Assembly (NCBI GenBank): GCA_035772735.1
Contig: JASDFA010000016.1
Span: 138,458,501-138,522,500 of the forward strand
Direction of reading: 5' to 3'
Source of the DNA: Datura wrightii
Taxonomy: Eukaryota; Streptophyta; Magnoliopsida; Solanales; Solanaceae
Length of the DNA stretch: 64,000 nt
Under the pieces are notes generated by a model. That model saw nothing but the letters and a program-made list of their open reading frames with translations, made no database searches and had not been told where the DNA came from. A program made the translations under genes and the position numbers. Positions 44,971 through 57,110 of this stretch are shown here, piece after piece; the first letter of the stretch is position 1, and the number at the start of each line of letters is the position of its first letter.

Positions 44971-47089
44971 ACTCTAGGTTGGATAGCATCAGGCGCAGTC
45001 GGGTGATATAACTTTTAGTTTGACGGCTATATTGCCAGTGAAGCTTGCCTAGAGGCCATTGGCATACCTTGACGCCTCCAGGGCTAGAGTTTGGATAGGA
45101 TGGTCTTACCTTAGAGTCAACGGCACCAGGGTTGCCTAGTGTACTAAGTGACAACCTACCATCTAGTTAGCTACTGCCAGTGACTGTTAGTTTCAGTCGA
45201 CTTAGTGCTTGTCATATAGGTCACCCAGGAAGTCATCCCAGTTATACAGGTCAGATAGACCTGTGAGTACCCTAAGGAGGGAACCTTATCAGTAGTTGGA
45301 TATGAGGCCCATGCCCTAGCCTGCTCTTATAGATACTTAATTACAGGCCACCGCGAGTGGCTAGGTCTGGATAAACCTTCCTATGAGCCTATGAATTGCC
45401 TAGTGAAGTCATGTGAAATCTTAATAGACCAAGTTAATGTCAAAGGGACTGAACCATAGTAGTACAGTATTACTTTTAGGCTAAGAATTATAGTAAAATG
45501 TTTGTTGATGGTTAGGGTTGACTGTTCAGGAGCATGTCATATTAGTAGCAGCCCTACAGTCTTTCTAAGCGAAGGAACTGAATAGTTGGTTGCTTGCAAC
45601 CTTACAATTCGCTTATGAGCTATCACTATCCTAGCGTGACATCCAAAGTATCGTTTAGGCCTATCCAGACCTCTCCCTATTCTGTCTAGACCATTAGAGA
45701 TTATGATTACTGCCAGGACCCTCTGGTCAGGTGTAGGCACACAGGGTGTGCCAGTTGACAGTTATATAGACTATACTAGAGTAGAGTAGCGATCACATTA
45801 GGCCTAGAGGGCCAGATACGCCTTCTGAGTGGCTAGATTGAGACTTTAGTGTAGCACATCGGTTGGGATTTCCCCCACCTAGGATAGCCTTCCATTGACC
45901 AACTTCATCATTACTAATTGTGTCATCACCTACGGGGCTATTGATCGCTCAGAGATGCTATATGATGTTGCTCAAATGCGTTATGTGATGTCCCAAGGGA
46001 CTATATCTGGCCTAAGGGCCATATTATAGTCCATGCTTGAACGGGCTTCTACTTTTATGATGTATCGGCATCACTAACCCTCCATCGAGGCTTTTGTGCC
46101 TAGGGTGCAATTACAGGAGACAACGGGCTTAGAGACAGTTACAGGAGTCGAACGAACTAAGATGCGGACCTATAATCTAGGTAGGTTGGCTATAGTACCA
46201 GTAGAATCGTAAGAACCTAGATAGGGGTATATAGATTGGATTGTACTTTCCAAGGCTTATGGGAGGCCCGGTAGGTCATTTCTGTGTTTCTTGTACCTTC
46301 CAGGCTTATGGGGGCCAGGTTAGGTTCTTTTTTATATACTTGCTTGCTAGTTATAACTTAAGAATGTATATTCCTACAACTTCAGCTCATATACATGTCG
46401 TGATTTACTAGATGCAGGTTACAGATAAGAAAGCCTACAGGTTATCTTCTTCCCTTATTGCTATTTACTTTTAGTTCCTATCAGCTTCTATTCAGCCTTA
46501 TTTTCGGCCTTACATATTCGGTACATATTGTACTGACACCCAACTATGGCGCACTGCATACTTGCCTACAAGTTTAGAAAAACAGGGTTCAAGACCTCCG
46601 TTAGCAGCTATTAAAAGTCAGCATATTGGCTAGCTCCTTTCATTTGGTGTTGCCTGGTTGTGAGGTTACCTGTCTTTTACTTCTATAGCAATTGGATAGG
46701 CTGGGACCCTGTCCCGACCAATAATTTCATTCTTAGAGGCTTGCAGACTACAGTCTTCAGTTAGTTGGTTTCTGTTTGCTTTGTGGGACCTATGTATGTC
46801 TTATTTTATGTATTAGTCATATGGGGCCCAGTTTAGCTTGTTAGTTAGCAGCCTTGTCGGCCCGTATAGGATCCCTTGACTATTGTGTTGTTGGGTTAGC
46901 TGTTTTCTTTTACAGGTGGACTATAGGGCCTTGTTGGCCTGAGGCTGTATTTACATCCAAGATATAGCAATTTTGTTTCTTGGTTTTGAGTCACTGGTAG
47001 GCAGCAGAGGTGCATATGGCCAGCCAGGTCAGTCCAAATCCCAGTATAGCATTAGGTGCCAGTCATGCCTCTCGAAGTGGGGCGTGAAA
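44971..47089 (+). repeat. G 3' LTR, 5'-truncated
   Basis: Matches 41735-43910 closely (for example ggatagcatcaggcgcagtc, ctagttagctactgccagtg). The first 1.1 kb, including the TATA region, is missing. Ends GGGGCGTGAAA, with CA changed to AA. Confidence 0.85.
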
Positions 47090-47248
47090 AATAGTTCAAG
47101 GACCAAGACCTAGAATCGATAAGCCCTGGTGCCGACTAGAAGTGGGGAAATCTATGACCGATTTTAGAATCAACTTGGGGTTATTAAAAACCCCTGCCTC
47201 TATACCGTAGTTTTGTTCAGTACATACGAATTTTTAATTGGTATCTCA
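47090..47248 (-). other. K leader, part next to its 5' LTR
   Basis: Non-coding. It lies between G and the LTR boundary, where the K primer site should be, but no known tRNA complement is recognised on the minus strand. Confidence 0.4.
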
Positions 47249-50221
47249 TGTATTAACCCACCTGTCCGTTATAGAACCCCGACCACCTAAGAGCAATTGA
47301 ATTTAAATTTCTAGAAATTTGGAACAAAATCCCCGAAAATCAAATGGCGTAAGACAAATAAGTTCGAATGGGCCTATTCATAATAAATCGACCCCGGTAT
47401 GCGTCTACCACGGCGGGTTACCCTTCGCCATAGAGAAATTGCTGCAATGGTAAATGGTTTTGCTGCAGCAGGAAACCGGACCAGGGTCCCAATGACGTTC
47501 TTGTTAGAAAATTAAAACCTATTCTCTGAAATGGGGCTCAATAAAAATGCCCAAAAATAGAAAATAGATTCTTGGAAAAAGAAGAAGGGAAAGGAGGTGA
47601 AGATTTCTGCTCCATAGCTAGGACTTCCCCCAAGAACTTAGGAATCAGTGCAAGGTACAATTGGAAATGTCTTGATGGTATATTTGCGCCTAGGTAGTCT
47701 ATGGTTTACTCACTTTTGTGTTAGACTTTTATTAGCTAATCATATATGTGCATATGGTTGATATGATTTTTGATGGGGTAGGATTGAGACTTAGATAATT
47801 TGTTGTTGATTAATTGAAATTAGTCAGATTCTAAGGATGGGAGGATTAAAAAAAGGGTAGTGATATCCCCGTAATGTGAAATCCCCAAGGGGAGGGATTG
47901 CATTAAAAACTAGTCTATGTGTAGTGGCATATATGGAATCGAATTAATTGTATGCATATTGACCTTTCGGCATTATTGTTAAATATATTTTTCTGTGTAT
48001 AGAATTATAGAGTCACTCTTTCTGAATTGAAATCTTGGATGGTTGTTCATATAAATCATGCTAAAAGGATGCAATAACTGGACGGTTAATAGCTTATGAT
48101 TGTTACAGAACGTGAGTTAGAGCTCGTAAATTAGGGTAGTTAAACTTTATGTAATGAACTGTATGTGTTGCGGTTAATATTGTATCGATTGGCTTGGTGA
48201 AATTTGTCCCAGTTGATGGTTGCACTATTGAAAAGTTAATTGTTGAAATAATCTTGATACAATGTTGCCTCCATTGTGGTGGGAATGAAAGAGATGAAAT
48301 ACTATATGGGGAAGAAACAATTCATTGGAGGAACTGGGAAGGAAGCTGGCCAAAGTATTGCCAAACAGTACTGTTTTAGCGGTTATTGTACCGCTACAGC
48401 GAGATCGTTGTGGCGGTAGTAATATCAGTGAGCGGGTCAAGTTGTAATTTCCTTGTGAAGTATTAGTGTAACTTATATCATTACTTTTTTGTACGAGATT
48501 GGGTTCAGAATTATTAGATTATACTTGTTGATATGTATACATATCTCTTTTCGTGTAAGAATTATTGTTTGTTGTGCTATGATATGCATCCCGAGATTGA
48601 GAGGCAAGTTGGTATCAATCGAACGTGTGCATGAGATAATGCATAATACAGAAAAGTAAATCATTGATATGATTCTGAATGCGAGGCCTGGGGCCAAAGG
48701 GAAAGAACTTGGATAAGCAGGACGGTATGATCAGAAACTGAATGAGGGTTGGAGACCTGAGTGGCTCGTGCCCGAGGTGAGCATTTGGGAAAGTAGTATG
48801 AGAGAGTACACAAACAGGTATGGAAAAAGACCATGCGGCTGGGTGTATGAATATGAGTACTCAGACAGGTATGATAAAGGTTGTATATGGCTGGGTGTAT
48901 AGTATATGGATTTCTAGAGTCCCCTATAGGTCATGACTAGAAGGTAAAGCATAAGACCCTCTAGCGTGTGTGTATAGTGATGTGTGGAGGCGTTATCCCG
49001 ACATATTGCCAATGGATGATTTTGAGACAGAGATTGTGCGGGTATGGATTAATTATACATACGGCTGCAGAGAAAAAAAGCTACAGTTATACAAGTGCGA
49101 TACAGAATATACCGACATGATTCGAGTTGAGGTGAGAAACATATATGTAATATCGCATATGGCTACACGGTTCAGGTATGATATCTTATGCATTTTAATG
49201 GTATAGAGATAGGTATGTACATGTACTTTTATGTTTGTGAAAAATTGACTACCTCGTTATGTGATGACGATTTCTGTGTGTACTTGACTTAGTTAATCCA
49301 TATTTGTGACTAAATGTTTTGTTTTAATTACTTTTGTAGGTTATGGAAGGTAGCAGGACAGGTTCAAATAAAAGATAGTGAATTACCGTGAGATAACGAG
49401 TAGACTTTATTATTTAATGTGCCTCATTAAGAAGGGTTGAAAAATCCTTTAGATAAATAAAAAGGTTAATAAGTGGTAGAAAAGGACTTGATCAATCATA
49501 GTGAAATGGTAAGAGAGGTAGCAGTGCTGTGAAATTTTATAGCAGAAATAAACAGAACTGGATTAGGATAAAATTCGGTTACTGACTGCTGGGGATGTCG
49601 CTGTTGCGGATAACTAGCCGTGGGTTACGCTATGGCGGTCTATGTACTCGCTGCAGCGGTCTAAGTAATCGCTGTAGCAGACTAGATAGGAGGAAGATTG
49701 GAGATAAATTGATGGCTAGAATGGTAGGGTAATTTTGCGAACCTTGATGAGCCTTGAGAAAAGACAATGTAGTTATTAAAATTAATAAATGGTTGCATAA
49801 GTGGAATAATTGTTGAATTTAATAACATTTATTGTATATTGATTATTATGATATTGTGTTAACTAACCTTAGTCGGCCGATGATGCCTACCAATATGTAT
49901 GGTTTACTGATACTACCTTGCTACACCTTTTTTGTGTAGGTTGTGGCAGGTATGAAATTCCTTGATTGGCGTGGAGTACACAACATCAGCTTATGTGTTC
50001 TTCTTCTCAGACGAAGCTGTGTCATTTTCTCTTGTCATGTATTCTATTAGAGTTCTTGTACCTGCTAGACTACATCTTGAGAGAGTTATGGTTGTTGGGG
50101 AAGCTTGTATGATTATTTTGAATTATTTTTGTTTAGTGTAAATAAATGAGAAAGTTTTGGAAATTGATGTAATGTTCTGAAAAGGTTCTCTTATCAAGTA
50201 AAGTTGATGAAGGTGCTCGCA
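47249..50221 (-). repeat. K 5' LTR (minus strand), broken by element I
   Basis: Left end tgtattaacccacctg matches tgtaacaacccgcccg at 25574. Phrases are at 47425-47470, 48360-48425 and 49585-49685 (for example cgctgcagcggtctaag). It is cut at 50221; the last five bases TCGCA are the likely target site of I. The rest of the LTR would lie to the right of I. Confidence 0.7.
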
Positions 50222-52597
50222 TGTCATGACCCGAACGGATGGCCGGATCATAGATACGGGACAAGAGATCCCGAGAGACCCTAAGTCGACCCATGGAATA
50301 AGCATACTTCTAACTTATTCGATAAACTGAAGAAATCACCAATATAACTCAGCAGAAGACTAACTCAACATAACATCATAATAAGCATCCGAAGCTAACA
50401 CATACATAAGTATGAAAATCCTCTAATCTGGACGAGTTGATCGGACAAGACCCCAACTAATTCGAAAACACTACAACTCAAAAATACATAAGGAAATTGA
50501 AAGTCTATCCCTCGAAGTATGAGGACTCACCAACCAAGAAAGTGCTAACTCTGACAACCGACTACAGGCGGGGCTGAGCCTGGGAGCTGGGTTCTATATC
50601 ATAAGACGATACATCATAGAAAGTATGCGGTCAGTACGTGGAATGTACCGAGTATACAAGGTAAGTAAAACCGCTTAAGTAAAATAAATCATTTAAAGCA
50701 TTTCGTAACATATCATAAGCTTTCAAATCTAACAGGAGGGACTACATGCATTCATACTAAAATCGTAGCGTTTTCATAATAAGACCATGCATAGCTTCAT
50801 AACATCATAACTGACTCGAGTGACTCAAAGCTGAAGTATTACATTTATAGAAAAGCTAAACAATGAGTCAAACCTTGCTTTTAGTACATGCATGCTTACA
50901 ATGATAATCATGATTAATAAATACACAAATAAAATCATATAGAAAATGGGAGACTCATCACTTAACCAACGTACCACAATAGAGATTACGTGGTCCCGAC
51001 TATCACACTCAAGTGGTAAAACCATCCAAAACCTTGTCAGGGCTAAGTACGCTACCATGATATTGATATCAAGCTCATGGGCCACTAGGGCCGGGGATAG
51101 CTCATAAGGAGGTCCGAATAACATAATAGTATCAGCCTACGTTGGCGCATAGTTCTGGGGCATAGGGTGATCGACCCTTAGCCCACTCGGTGCTAGACTC
51201 TTCTCCCTAAACATGCAATGCTCTACATTGTCTATAACGAAGCTCAACTTCATCTATTGACGAAGCTCAACAATGGAATCATACATAAACTCAACATTGT
51301 ATGAAAGGAAGCTCAACATTGTCATTTGACAAAGCTCAATAATGAAATCATGCATAGGACTGACATTGTATGAAAACGAAGCTCAATAATACATACATCT
51401 CAGTTATGAATTCATGCATATGAGAAGCTTTATTTCGAAACATACCACAAGCTCAAATATAAGTGGGAGAATCTACTCCAAAAACATGTGGTAAGCTTAC
51501 TTTTAGAGATACTACATCATCATACTTGATATAAGGGTCTTGCCTAAAACTTTATCATCTTGGATCTATTCAATTCATTTTGAAAGCAATATCATAATCA
51601 TGGGTAGCTTTAGAAACATGTTTTTCGTTATCAACTCTCATCATCATCATACATTCATCATCATTCTATTCTTTCATGAACTTCTCATACATGGGAATTA
51701 AATCTAATAATTTAGAAAACACAAGTTTTGATTGAAAACAATTTAAAATTTGCTCAAGATTCACAATTCATTAATAGACACATAATCTAATTGTACCCAT
51801 GTATAGAAATTGAAGAATTATGTAATTGGGTAAAAACCCCATAACTTGATCATAGGAATTTCTCACACTTAGTTAGAGATTTGGGCATGGGTGTGGAAGG
51901 AAACAACCACTCATTACCCTATACATCCAAAAAGGATGATTCGACCACTTCCCTGATTGTCCAAGATGAGATTTCAATGGAAACCTTGAAAAGTTGCTCT
52001 AAATCCTCTCTTCAAACTCTCAAGTTTGCATGCATGGAATGCATTAGCTCAAAATAGGTTTTCCCCGATTAAAACCCTATAAAAAAAGCCTTAAACAATG
52101 TATTATAGGCCCCTAGGACTTATAAATTATGAAAAGACCCTTAAGGAATTCGCAGGAAAACACTGCCAGGTGGTCCTAACGGACGACCTGACAGATCGTC
52201 ATTGGGAGGAATGACACGTCATGTTGCTCATTGAGTCCACTGCCTTGTTGGACTCCTGGGCTCGTAAAGACTGACCGAATGAATCATTACCTGACCCAAC
52301 ATGTCATGGTCAGCTCCTGTCAAGTACACTGGTCTGGCCTCTTCTATTTTCGTTCTCCTTTACCCCACGGTTGACCTAACACCTCATGGTGTCTGACCAT
52401 GTGTTGTTGCCACGCTCGTGGGGAACCGTTTTCCTCCAAACTTCCCAAATCTCCCTTGGCCTCCCCATGAGTCACTTGACAACTCGTAGGCTGTCCTCAC
52501 GAATTGTCCAATGACTCATTCTGTGCCTGCAACACTAATTTTACATTTTCCCCACTTTGACTCTCAGGTCTGATCCTTGGGTTCCCGGGGTATTATA
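50222..52597 (-). repeat. I 3' LTR (2376 bp)
   Basis: Plus-strand ends TGTCATGACCCG and CCCGGGGTATTATA (TTACA in the relative at 10348). GC phrases of the type gacctgacagatcgtc and ttgacctaacacctcatggt occupy 52150-52560, near the minus-strand LTR start. A purine tract, ccaaggggaagatat on the minus strand, adjoins 52598. Confidence 0.8.
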
Positions 52598-52859
52598 ATA
52601 TCTTCCCCTTGGGAACAATCATCCACGAATGTTAGAAACACATAGAAAACTCAGAAATATGCAATCATCATATGAAAATATTGGTCAATTAAATCGAAAA
52701 CGGATGGAATGACTACCTCTGAAAAGAACTACACAGCTGAACCGAATTCAGACATCACATACATATATTATAACTTAAATCAAACTTGCGCACATGAACT
52801 GAACATGGAAATTGATTAGAGAATTAGCACAAAAACTGAGACCTCAAACTGAAGCTGAG

Positions 52860-54160
52860 CCGGTAGGGAACAGGTGAAGGTATCTTGCTATCATATCTGC
52901 TTTGGCTACCCACGTGGTTCCCACAACATGATGATTTCTCTATAACACTTTTACTGAAGTTACTTCTTTGTTCCTCAGTTTCCAAACCTGACGATCCAAG
53001 ATTGCAATTGGAATTTCCTCATAACTAAGGCTATCTCCCACACCAATGCTTTCCACCGGGATAACTAAAGATGGATCACCCAAGCACTTTTTCAAGAGCG
53101 ATACATGAAAGACACGATGAACTAAAGCTAACTCTGATGGAAAGTCCAACTAATATGCTACCTTATAAACTTTTATCATAACCCAGTAGGGACCAACATA
53201 GCGGGGACTGAGTTTTCCTTTCTTTTTGAACCGCATGACTTCCTTCATGGTAGACACCTTCAGAAATACCCAATCGTCCACCTCAAACTTGAACTCTCTC
53301 CTTCTCACATCAGCATATGACTTTTGGTGACTCTGAGCGGTTTTCAGCCTGTTCCTTATCAACTGAACCCTCACCATAGCCTCATTCACCGAATCAGGTC
53401 CTATCGAAGCTGCCTCACCAACCTTAAACCATCCGATGGGCGATCTACACCTCCGCCCATAAAGAGCCTCGAATAGTGCCATTTGAATATTGGAGTGATA
53501 GTTGTTGTTGTAAGCAAACTCGACAAGGGAAAGTGATCATCCACACTACCTTTAAAGTCCATCACACAAGCTCTCAACATGTCCTCGAAAGTCTAGATTG
53601 TCTTCCAACTGACCATCCATTTGCAGATGAAATGCTTTACTGAGCTTAACTTAAGTCCCAAGCCCTTTTTGGAAAGACCGCCAAAACTGAGAGGTAAACT
53701 GAGTGCCTTGGTCTGAGATAGTAGACAAGGGTACTCCATGCAATCGCACCAACTCCTAGATATATAGTTTAGCATAATCATCCGCTGAATCTGTGGTTTT
53801 GACCAGTAGGAAGTGTGCAGCCTTGGTCAACCTGTCTACCACCACCCAAATAGAATCATAGTGTCGGCGGGTATGAGGTAGGCCTGTAATGAAATCCATA
53901 ATAATCTTTTCCCACTTCCAAGTGGGAATACTAATATCCTGAAGTACACCTCCTTGACTTTGGTGCTCGACTTTCACTTGCTGACAGTTCGGGCACTTGT
54001 CTATGAATTATACAATATCCTTCTTCATGTCGTTCCACCAATATATTTCCCGCAAATCATGGTACATCTTAGTGGAAGCCGAATGGATAGAATACCTGGA
54101 TCCATGCGCCTCATGTAATATACGGTCCCTCAAACTATCAACATTTGAAACACATAGATG
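52860..54160 (-). pseudogene. Integrase and chromodomain remnant (element I)
   Basis: Minus strand: WKWEKIIMDFITGLPHTRRH with VVVDRLTKAAHF (53977-53756), keeping the first catalytic Asp; then ALYGRRCRSPIGWFKVGEAA and FKKKGKLSPRYVGPY (53482-53150); then FHVSLLKKCLGDPSLVIPVE and ILDRQVWKLRNKEVTSVKVL (53149-52940). After one stop, TTWVAKADMIARYLHLFP marks the chromodomain tail. Stops and a broken catalytic core region (53490-53760) make it inactive. Confidence 0.8.
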
Positions 54161-54399
54161 GCCCTAGTACAAAAACACCCCATCTCCCCCTTGGGAGAAA
54201 ACCTCCACCTTCTGACTTCCAACGGCTTCCTTCAGCTTTACCAGAATCAGATCCTCATCTTGTCTAGCTTTCACATCCGTCACCAATGACGATTTTGATC
54301 CATTTTGCACAACAGCGCTGCCATCGGTCAAGTCGACCAATCTATCTCCCAACCTCGCAAGTCGATGGACATCTTTCACCTACTCCTTCCTTTCCTCAT

Positions 54400-55640
54400 T
54401 CATGTGGGACAAACTCTCCATAGAGAGCCTACTAAGTGCATCCGCTACCACATTAGCCTTACTCGAATGGTAAAGGACACTCATATCGTAGTCCTTTAGT
54501 AGCACTAACTACCTCCTTTGCTAAAGATTGAGATCTTTCTGTGTTAACACATACTATAAGCTATGTGATCCGTGAATACATCCATGTGGACCCCATACAA
54601 GTAATGCCGCCATATCTTCAATGCAAACACTTCTATGACCAACTCAAGATCATGGGTCGGGTAATTCTTCTCATGGACTTTCAATTGTCTTGAGGAATAT
54701 GCTATCACTTTCTGGCATCAACACACACCCAAGTCCGATTCTCAGAGCATCACAATACACCAAAAAACCATTGGTGCCCTCGGGTAGGGTCAACACTGGT
54801 GCTGAAGTGAGTCGAGTCTTCAACTCTTGGAAACTATTCTCACAAGCCTTCGAACATTGGAACTTTACCTTCTTCTGAGTCAACTTGGTCAAAGGTGTTG
54901 CAATAGATGAAAAGCCCTCTATAAATCTCAGATAGTAACCCGCTAAGCCCTAAAAGCTCCTGATATCTGATGGGTTCACCGGGTCTGGGCCAATTCTTAA
55001 CCACCTCAATTTTTTGAGAATCTACCCTTATGCCCTCACTCGATACCACATAGCCCAAAAACTCCACGGAGTCCAATGAAAACTCGGACTTGCTGAAATT
55101 TGCATAGAACTAATGATCCTTGAAGGTTTGAAGCACCACTCTCAAGTAAGCGGCATGCTCCTTCTCGCTTCGAGAGTATATAAGGATTCCATCAATGAAC
55201 ACAATCACAATCATAATATGCCTTGAACATCCTGTTCATTAGATCCGTAAAAGCAGCAAGGGCATTAGTTAGTCCCAAATACATAACAACAAATTTGTAG
55301 TGACCGCACCGAGTCTTGAAAGCGGTTTTCGGGATGTCACTCTCCCGAACCCTAAGCTGATGATACCCGAATCTGAGATCAATTTTGGAGAAACACTTGG
55401 CACCCTGAAGCTGGTCAAAAAAATCACTGATACTGGGTAACGGATACCTGTTGTTAATGGTGACCTTGTTTAACTGCCCATAGTCAATGCACATTTGAAG
55501 CGAACCATCCATCGTTTGTACAAATAACACTGGTGCTCCCCATGGAGACTTACTCAGACTAATATAGCCCTTATCTAATAGGTCTTTCAACTAATCCTTC
55601 AACTCTTTTAGCTCGGCTGGAGCCATTTTGTAGTGCAGAA
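54400..55640 (-). pseudogene. Reverse transcriptase and RNase H remnant (element I)
   Basis: RT frame 55590-55192: KGYISLSKSPWGAPVLFV, MCIDYGQLNKVTINNRYPLP, FDQLQGAKCFSKIDL. After a frame slip the catalytic box reads VFIDGILIYS (about 55180-55205): the second Asp of the usual DD is Gly, so polymerase activity is lost. RNase H follows (MTKLTQKKVKFQCSKACE, FLVYCDALRIGLGCVLM) with Leu in place of Ser in YCDAS, then decays. Confidence 0.85.
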
Positions 55641-56244
55641 TAGATACAGGCTGCATGTCGGGAAGATCTATATCGAAATCAAAATCCCGCTCGGGAGGGA
55701 CACCTGGCAAATCATCAAGAAAGACCTCTAGATACTCACGTACTACTGGAACTGACTGGATAGTCGGGGTTTCAGACTCGACATCCTTAACCCTAACTAG
55801 ATGGTACATGCAACCCTTAGAAATCATCTTCCTGGCCTTAAGGTAGGAAATGAATTGACCTACAGGCACAACTGAACTACCTTTCTATTCTAAGAATGGA
55901 TCACCTGAAAATTTGAACTCTACATCTAAGGTTTTAGAATTAACTGAAGCATAACATGCAAATAGCCAATCCATGTCGAGAATAACATCAAAATCAGTCA
56001 TGGCTAACTCTATTAAGTCTGCTGAGGTGACCTTATGAAGGTCTGAGACTGGGCAACCTCTATACACCCGTCTAGCTATAACTGAGTCACCTACTGGAGT
56101 GGAAACTAAGAAGGGTTTTGAAAAGACATGGGGATTGACTCCGAGGCTACTGGCCATATATGGCATCACAAAAGATAGAGTATCCCCTGTATCTAGCGAA
56201 GCACAAACATCAATATGGAAAACTCGTAACATACCAGTAAACAC
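55591..56244 (-). pseudogene. Protease and protease-RT linker (element I)
   Basis: Frame 56244-55885 holds the retropepsin domain: CASLDTGDTLSFVMPYMA (active-site Asp kept, DTGDT in place of the usual DPGAT), DSVIARRVYRGCPV and FDVILDMDWLFACYASV. Frame 55869-55591 carries the linker into RT (PVVREYLEVFLDDLPGVPPE, HYKMAPAELKELKD). A frame break lies between them. Confidence 0.8.
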
Positions 56245-56276
56245 ATCAGGGGAGACCTCCTACTCCTGAAGGGAAG

Positions 56277-57010
56277 CTAAAGTATAGAATTTGTTCTGGT
56301 GCTGACCCCTAATAGTGCCAGTAGATGCCCCCGATGTGTTGAGCGTGCGGGAGGGGCTGCTGAACTAGAAGCTAGGTTTTTGCCCCCAACCTGATCCAGC
56401 CTCATAGTTGGAAAATATCTAAGTATGTGTCCGGGCTGCCCACACCTGAAACAAGCACTTGAACCTGCCAAGCACTGACCTGTGTGCCCACGACCATACC
56501 TCTAACAAGCTGGAATGCTAGAATCTGCGGGTCTGCTGCTCTGACACCACGAGCCTAATGCTCGCCCTCTATGATCATGTCTAGACCTGGATGGCACACT
56601 CAATGCCAAAGATGTTAGGGCTGATGATCTCTACTGAATCTACTGTCTGTGTCAAACACTGACATTTGTTGAGAGAGTCTGTGATCCTTGGTCCTGGCCC
56701 TCTTGGCCTCCCTCTCCCTCGAATGTTCCGCCTCTATCTTCTGGGCGTACAACACTATGCGAGGGAATTTCATATCCTGGTGAAGCATAGTAATCCAACA
56801 CTCCTTGTCCAAATACCCTGCAATACCTTGCACAAATCCGTTCATCCACGTCCTCTGGTCAGCCACTAACTCCGGGGCATATTTCGATAGGTGAGTGAAC
56901 TCAAGGGAATACTCTTGCAGTATCATCCTTCCCTGCTTCAAGTTTATAAATTCAGCTGCATTCAGCTCCCTCATCTCCCAAGGTAAGAACCGATCTAGAA
57001 ATGCAACCTA
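56277..57010 (-). pseudogene. gag remnant (element I)
   Basis: Capsid frame 56974-56615: MRELNAAEFINLKQGRM, SLEFTHLSKYAPELVADQRT, FVQGIAGYLDKECW. Zinc knuckle at about 56440 reads CFRCGQPGHILRYFP, with the last Cys replaced by Phe. The N terminus is missing near 57110. Confidence 0.8.
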
Positions 57011-57110
57011 AAACTCCCCCATGTGATCGGACCTGCTTCTACAACCCTGCTATCCTTCTATTTGCAGAACCAGATATATGCAACCCTCTATAACGAGCAC
57101 TGAACACTAC

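Larger units (their letters stand above)
40628..47089 (+). mobile_element. Element G: deleted chromovirus derivative (plus strand)
   Basis: A full LTR (40628-43910), primer site, a gag start remnant, about 600 bp of unassigned sequence, then a second LTR missing its first part (44971-47089). All pol genes are absent. Flanks ATCAG (left) and AATAG (right) agree at only 3 of 5 positions, so a target duplication is not demonstrated. It splits the leader of K. Confidence 0.75.
25574..50221 (-). mobile_element. Element K: large ORF2-only LTR element (minus), split by F and G, cut by I
   Basis: Two related long LTR copies (25574-26100 plus 35308-37929; 47249-50221) flank an internal region that, without the inserted G, is only about 2.9 kb. 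The only gene recognised inside is ORF2 (38315-39530, minus); gag and protease are absent. LTR and internal region share the phrase vocabulary GCTGCAGCGG / CGCTACAGCG. No convincing primer-binding site was found next to 47249. The strand comes from ORF2 and from the LTR ends (TGATCA start, TTACA end on the minus strand). Confidence 0.6.
50222..57110 (-). mobile_element. Element I: Tekay/Del-type chromovirus (minus strand), 5' end missing
   Basis: 3' LTR (50222-52597), then chromodomain, integrase, RNase H, RT, protease and gag remnants from left to right on the minus strand. The gag start and 5' LTR are missing; the sequence changes to the LTR of H near 57110. It differs from F/G/H in gag and LTR sequence. 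Confidence 0.8.

Noticed and set aside
40623..47094. Target duplication for G (ATCAG/AATAG)
   Set aside because: Only 3 of 5 bases agree, and the second LTR is truncated. Not good enough to claim.
47239..47248. tggtatctca next to the K LTR as a tRNA-iMet primer site on the plus strand
   Set aside because: It would need K to run on the plus strand, but ORF2, the LTR end pairs and the leader intron all place K on the minus strand, and the match stops after seven bases.
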